The notes under the pieces are model-generated. The model had not been told where the DNA came from. It ran no database searches and saw nothing but the letters and a program-made list of their open reading frames with translations. Positions 22,560 to 23,152 of a DNA stretch of 23,152 nucleotides are shown piece by piece. Each line of letters starts with the position of its first letter. The stretch's first letter is position 1. The stretch is from positions 1 through 23,152 of the forward strand of contig JANWLI010000086.1 in assembly GCA_025450975.1 (NCBI GenBank). Reading direction: 5' to 3'. The translations under genes were made by a program, and so were the position numbers. This stretch comes from Candidatus Kapaibacterium sp. GTDB taxonomy: Bacteria; Bacteroidota; Ignavibacteria; Palsa-1295.

Positions 22560-23152
22560 TGGAGAACATTCGCATAGCGGTTCTTGCATCGGGAAAAGGC
22601 TCTAACCTCAAGGCTATTCATACGGCTATCGTCGAAGGTTCGTTAACCGGTGCTTCGGTTGCCCTGGTGATCTCCAATAACTCCACGGCTGGAGCTCTCG
22701 AATATGCTAAGCGTCACGATATTCCATCACTTCATTTTTCCGCATTCAAGTTTGGTGGCGATGAGCAGCTTCTGGGACAGGCAATGCTTGAAGCACTGCG
22801 CGATGCGAAGATCGATCTGATCGTGCTAGCCGGTTATATGAAGAAGCTTCCAGACACAGTTGTCGAAGCATATCCGCGACGAATAATCAACGTTCACCCG
22901 GCCTTACTCCCGAAGCATGGCGGAGCAGGGATGTACGGGGCGAATGTCCACAACGCAGTCCTTGCAGCTGGTGATGCGATTACCGGAGCTACCGTGCATT
23001 ATGTCGACAAGGAGTATGATACTGGCGATGTCATTTTACAGGAGTCATGCGATGTTACTCCGGACGACACAGCCGAAACCCTTGCAAAAAAAGTACGCGC
23101 GATCGAGCATCGGATCTATCCACTGGCGATCGCGGTAGTTATCAACGATCTC
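22559..23152 (+). CDS. purN: Phosphoribosylglycinamide formyltransferase PurN, truncated by the window edge
   Basis: The ATG at 22559 shares a base with the folP stop (TAATG), so the two genes are translationally coupled. The 198 codons visible run to the end of the window without a stop. The product transfers formyl from 10-formyltetrahydrofolate to GAR in purine synthesis. Visible motifs are VLASGKGSNLKAI (8-20), VISNN (37-41), LAGYMKKLP (90-98), INVHPALLPKHGGAGMYG (110-127) with N111 and H113, and D154 in EYDTGDV, together the N/H/D catalytic set. E. coli PurN has 212 aa, so only the last few residues are probably missing. It is paired with folP, whose pathway supplies its cofactor. Confidence 0.95.
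   Translation, partial: MENIRIAVLASGKGSNLKAIHTAIVEGSLTGASVALVISNNSTAGALEYAKRHDIPSLHFSAFKFGGDEQLLGQAMLEALRDAKIDLIVLAGYMKKLPDTVVEAYPRRIINVHPALLPKHGGAGMYGANVHNAVLAAGDAITGATVHYVDKEYDTGDVILQESCDVTPDDTAETLAKKVRAIEHRIYPLAIAVVINDL

Overview
The window looks like part of a chromosome from a T9SS-bearing bacterium of the Bacteroidota/Chlorobi (FCB) group. The visible reasons are five proteins with type A C-terminal sorting domains of the type IX secretion system, and several promoters with the TAnnTTTG -7 element typical of Bacteroidota. A near-complete ISC iron-sulfur operon is unusual for ordinary Bacteroidota, which mostly use SUF. It points towards a deep lineage such as Candidatus Kapabacteria or the Ignavibacteria; that placement is inference. 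Coding density is very high and no gene-free stretch exceeds about 150 bases. I see no tRNA, rRNA or CRISPR array.

Left part (1-12930), envelope and secretion. A VWA-OmpA protein runs off the left edge on the minus strand. Divergent from it are two paralogous secreted Asp-box (BNR) propeller proteins, each with a cohesin-like domain and a T9SS signal, driven by near-identical, probably leaderless promoters. On the minus strand follow an M1 aminopeptidase, a Rieske-type protein and an S15/CocE-type hydrolase, all with T9SS C-terminal domains. Divergent from the hydrolase is a PorE-like propeller/OmpA protein that could anchor to peptidoglycan. Together this is an export and extracellular peptide-degradation cluster.

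Middle part (12941-20800), the ISC operon, all on the plus strand: rrf2 (iscR-like), iscS, an unrecognised 164-aa gene, iscU, iscA, hscB, gmhA, hscA, sod, fdx, a 480-bp insertion and iscX. The order matches the proteobacterial iscRSUA-hscBA-fdx-iscX operon, with four additions: the unknown gene between iscS and iscU, gmhA fitted with no spacer between hscB and hscA, a superoxide dismutase, and an element with perfect 34-bp terminal inverted repeats carrying a four-helix-bundle (S23/IVS family) gene. A near-copy of the element end sits alone upstream of the unknown gene. A very stable hairpin is embedded in the 5' coding region of hscB.

Right part (20797-23152): a stand-alone Lon N-terminal-domain protein overlapping iscX, a 44-aa very basic protein with its own terminator, then folP and purN, a translationally coupled folate/purine pair. 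purN runs off the right edge.

The strongest candidates for something undescribed are the inverted-repeat four-helix-bundle element inside the isc operon, the unknown protein between iscS and iscU, and the intragenic hscB hairpin.
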